A stretch of 7,111 nt of DNA, from positions 1-7,111 of the forward strand of contig JANXZD010000079.1 of NCBI GenBank assembly GCA_025355705.1, written 5' to 3'. The notes under the pieces are model-generated. The model saw only the letters and a program-made list of their open reading frames with translations, ran no database searches and had not been told where the DNA came from. Made by a program: the position numbers and the translations under genes. This document shows positions 5,672-7,111 of this stretch, piece by piece (the stretch's first letter is position 1; each line of letters opens with the position of its first letter). This stretch comes from Bacteroidota bacterium. Its GTDB lineage: Bacteria; Bacteroidota; Ignavibacteria; UBA10030; UBA8401.

Positions 5672-6796
5672 ATGAAAATTATTCTCTTCGGTCCGGCGTA
5701 TCCCCTTCGCGGCGGAATGGCACATTTTATTGCAATGCTGCACACACATTTGACGAAACGAGGACACGATGTATCCATCGTTTCGTTTACGCGTCAATAT
5801 CCAAAGTTCTTGTTTCCGGGAAAGACACAGGAAGAAAGCGGTGATGCGGGAATTCAGGTTCCAAGCACTGCGCTGATAGATTCGATCAATCCGTTGAATT
5901 GGATTGCTCATGGTTTAAAACTAAGAAAAGAAAACGCGGACCTCGTGATCTCGACATTTTGGATCCCATTCCTTGCTCCAAGCTCAGGAACACTTCACGC
6001 ATTGCTACGAACAAAAAAAACAAAGACGTTAACGATTCTCCACAATTTGATTCCACATGAAAAACGTCCCGGCGACATGATTCTTACACGCTGGCTCATT
6101 CGATTTACGGATTATTTTATTGCACAATCTGCTTCGGTAGAAAGAGATCTATTGTCTCTACTTCCATCGGCAAAATACAAACGTGTAGCATTGCCAATGT
6201 TCGACCTATTTCACCATCGGATTCGCAAGGAAGAAGCTCGCAAACAGCTTGGAATCACTGATGAAAAAGTGATCATGTTCTTTGGTTATATTCGTCCATA
6301 TAAAGGATTGCATGTTTTGATCGATGCGATGAAAATTGTAAAACAAAAAATGAATATTCGCCTTTTGGTGTGCGGAGAATTTTATGGCGATGAAGAAAAA
6401 TATCGCACACATATGATCGAAGCCGGGATCGATGATGTCACAACCGTGTTTTCAGATTATATTCCTAACGAAAAAGTGCATATCTTCTTTTCAGTGGCGG
6501 ATGTTGTGGTGCAGCCGTATATTTCGGCGACACAAAGTGCGATTGCGCAGATCGCATATTTCTTTTCGTCGCCGATCATTGCAACCAATGTTGGCGCGCT
6601 TCCGGAAGTAGTGATCAATGAAAAATCGGGATTGATCGTACCGCCGAATGATCCGCAGAAATTAGCAGATGCGATCGTGAGATTTTACGACGAACAAATG
6701 GAGTCGACATTAACCGCCGGCGCATCCGAAGAACGGAAAAAATACACATGGGATGCGATGGTAGACGCGATAGAACAATTAACAATTAACAATTAA
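5672..6796 (+). CDS. GT4-like (GT-B fold) glycosyltransferase
   Basis: A 374-residue cytosolic or membrane-associated glycosyltransferase, likely adding a sugar from a nucleotide donor to a glycan or glycolipid. The N-terminal Rossmann domain opens with MKIILFGPAYPLRGGMAHF (residues 1-19), the glycine-rich acceptor-side loop of GT4 enzymes. The C-terminal domain starts near 198 with VIMFFGYIRPYKG (200-212) and includes LLVCGEFYG (231-239), the donor-site segment QPYISATQSAIAQIAYFF (281-298), IIATNVGALPEVV (302-314) and SGLIVPPNDPQKLADAI (319-335). The usual E-x7-E signature of GT4 is not present: no acidic residue lies in 281-298. I believe a QPYxxATQSG-type subfamily with this feature exists, so the enzyme is likely still active. 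The ATG at 5672 puts the start directly at the first strand; a GTG at 5660 in frame would add only MWSI. No Shine-Dalgarno sequence is seen. The 3' end lies inside a 7-bp repeat. Confidence 0.92.
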   Translation: MKIILFGPAYPLRGGMAHFIAMLHTHLTKRGHDVSIVSFTRQYPKFLFPGKTQEESGDAGIQVPSTALIDSINPLNWIAHGLKLRKENADLVISTFWIPFLAPSSGTLHALLRTKKTKTLTILHNLIPHEKRPGDMILTRWLIRFTDYFIAQSASVERDLLSLLPSAKYKRVALPMFDLFHHRIRKEEARKQLGITDEKVIMFFGYIRPYKGLHVLIDAMKIVKQKMNIRLLVCGEFYGDEEKYRTHMIEAGIDDVTTVFSDYIPNEKVHIFFSVADVVVQPYISATQSAIAQIAYFFSSPIIATNVGALPEVVINEKSGLIVPPNDPQKLADAIVRFYDEQMESTLTAGASEERKKYTWDAMVDAIEQLTINN

Positions 6797-6807
6797 CAAT
6801 TAACAAT
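6774..6807 (+). repeat. Heptanucleotide tandem repeat (AACAATT), almost five copies, overlapping the GT4 stop codon
   Basis: Four perfect AACAATT units (6774-6780, 6781-6787, 6788-6794, 6795-6801) and a fifth lacking its last base (6802-6807). The GT4 gene ends within the array: its last five or so residues (LTINN) and its TAA stop (6794-6796) are made by repeat units read in shifting frames. Looser seven-base spacing of ATTATCA-like words follows at about 6839-6863. This resembles the short tandemly repeated heptamers known from cyanobacteria; origin here is probably slippage. Confidence 0.92.
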
Positions 6808-6868
6808 ATTTTGTTGTAGCTATAGTTTTTCATTTTTAATTATACATTATCAACTATCAATTGAAATT

Positions 6869-7111
6869 ATGCAGTACGATCCGATCAAAAATGTTATTGG
6901 CGATGTAGCAAAGAAAGCGCCCGTTCTTCGAAAATTCTTCTATTGGATTCTTGGAGTTATGTTTCTGCGAACGTGGTATGTAAAGCGCGCGCTGAAAGAA
7001 TTACTCTCCGACAAGAAAGAACAGTTCAATCTGTTCGATGCGGGGAGTGGGTTTGGTCAATATTCGTATTTCATTGCGAAAACATTTTCGAAAGTAAATA
7101 TCCATGCTATC
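6869..7111 (+). CDS. Class I SAM-dependent methyltransferase, N-terminal part, cut by the right edge
   Basis: Eighty-one codons are open from the ATG at 6869 to the edge. After a basic, partly hydrophobic lead (residues 1-50, with FFYWILGVMFLRTWY at 23-37) comes FNLFDAGSGFGQYSYFIA (53-70), which is motif I of Rossmann-fold methyltransferases (DxGxGxG at 57-63), binding S-adenosylmethionine. The following VNIHAI would be the start of the second strand. The substrate cannot be told from this piece; beside two glycosyltransferase genes, a glycan, glycolipid or quinone-like lipid is a reasonable guess. The hydrophobic lead could sit at the membrane. The gap to the GT4 gene is 72 bases with no terminator, so the two may be one operon. 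No Shine-Dalgarno sequence is seen before the ATG. Confidence 0.82.
   Translation, partial: MQYDPIKNVIGDVAKKAPVLRKFFYWILGVMFLRTWYVKRALKELLSDKKEQFNLFDAGSGFGQYSYFIAKTFSKVNIHAI

Noticed and set aside
1..7111. A defence or mobile system built around the helicase-like gene
   Set aside because: There is no nuclease, methyltransferase-restriction pair, integrase, transposase or repeat array beside it. The neighbours are a cold-shock gene and envelope glycosyltransferases, so the context does not support it.

Overview
The window is bacterial chromosomal DNA, moderately AT-rich, with short gaps between genes. Most start codons have no visible Shine-Dalgarno sequence; only the cold-shock gene has one. 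Weak Shine-Dalgarno use and the general character of the proteins would suit the Bacteroidota/Chlorobiota/Ignavibacteria neighbourhood. That placement is an inference, since no rRNA or marker phylogeny is available here. No tRNA, rRNA, CRISPR array, transposase or phage gene was found.

Left part (1-1390): the 5' part of ilvD (branched-chain amino-acid synthesis) runs off the left edge on the minus strand. Divergent from it is a small CspA-type cold-shock gene on the plus strand. They are separated by about 390 bases that hold a good ilvD promoter candidate and a long leader for the cold-shock gene containing several short hairpins. A very strong intrinsic terminator closes the cold-shock gene.

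Middle (1427-4239): one large gene encodes a 912-residue relative of superfamily 1 (DNA2/NAM7/Upf1-like) helicases. The fold can be followed from the N-terminal region to the helicase C-terminal domain, and Walker A is still usable. However, the usual catalytic residues of motifs II, III, V and VI are changed or missing, a coiled coil is inserted, and about 240 C-terminal residues are unrecognised. It is the most unusual gene in the window.

Right part (4240-7111): an envelope or exopolysaccharide-type set. It holds a membrane-anchored GT2 polyprenyl-phosphate-type glycosyltransferase with an unusual Q/P-rich N-terminal extension, then a clean terminator, a GT4-fold glycosyltransferase, and the start of a SAM-dependent methyltransferase cut by the right edge. 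A heptanucleotide tandem repeat forms the 3' end of the GT4 gene. The GT4 and methyltransferase genes are probably co-transcribed. The helicase-like gene and the GT2 gene may also share a transcript, because no terminator lies between them. I found no evidence for a complete new multi-gene system. The best candidates for new biology are the degenerate helicase, the cold-shock leader and the GT2 extension.
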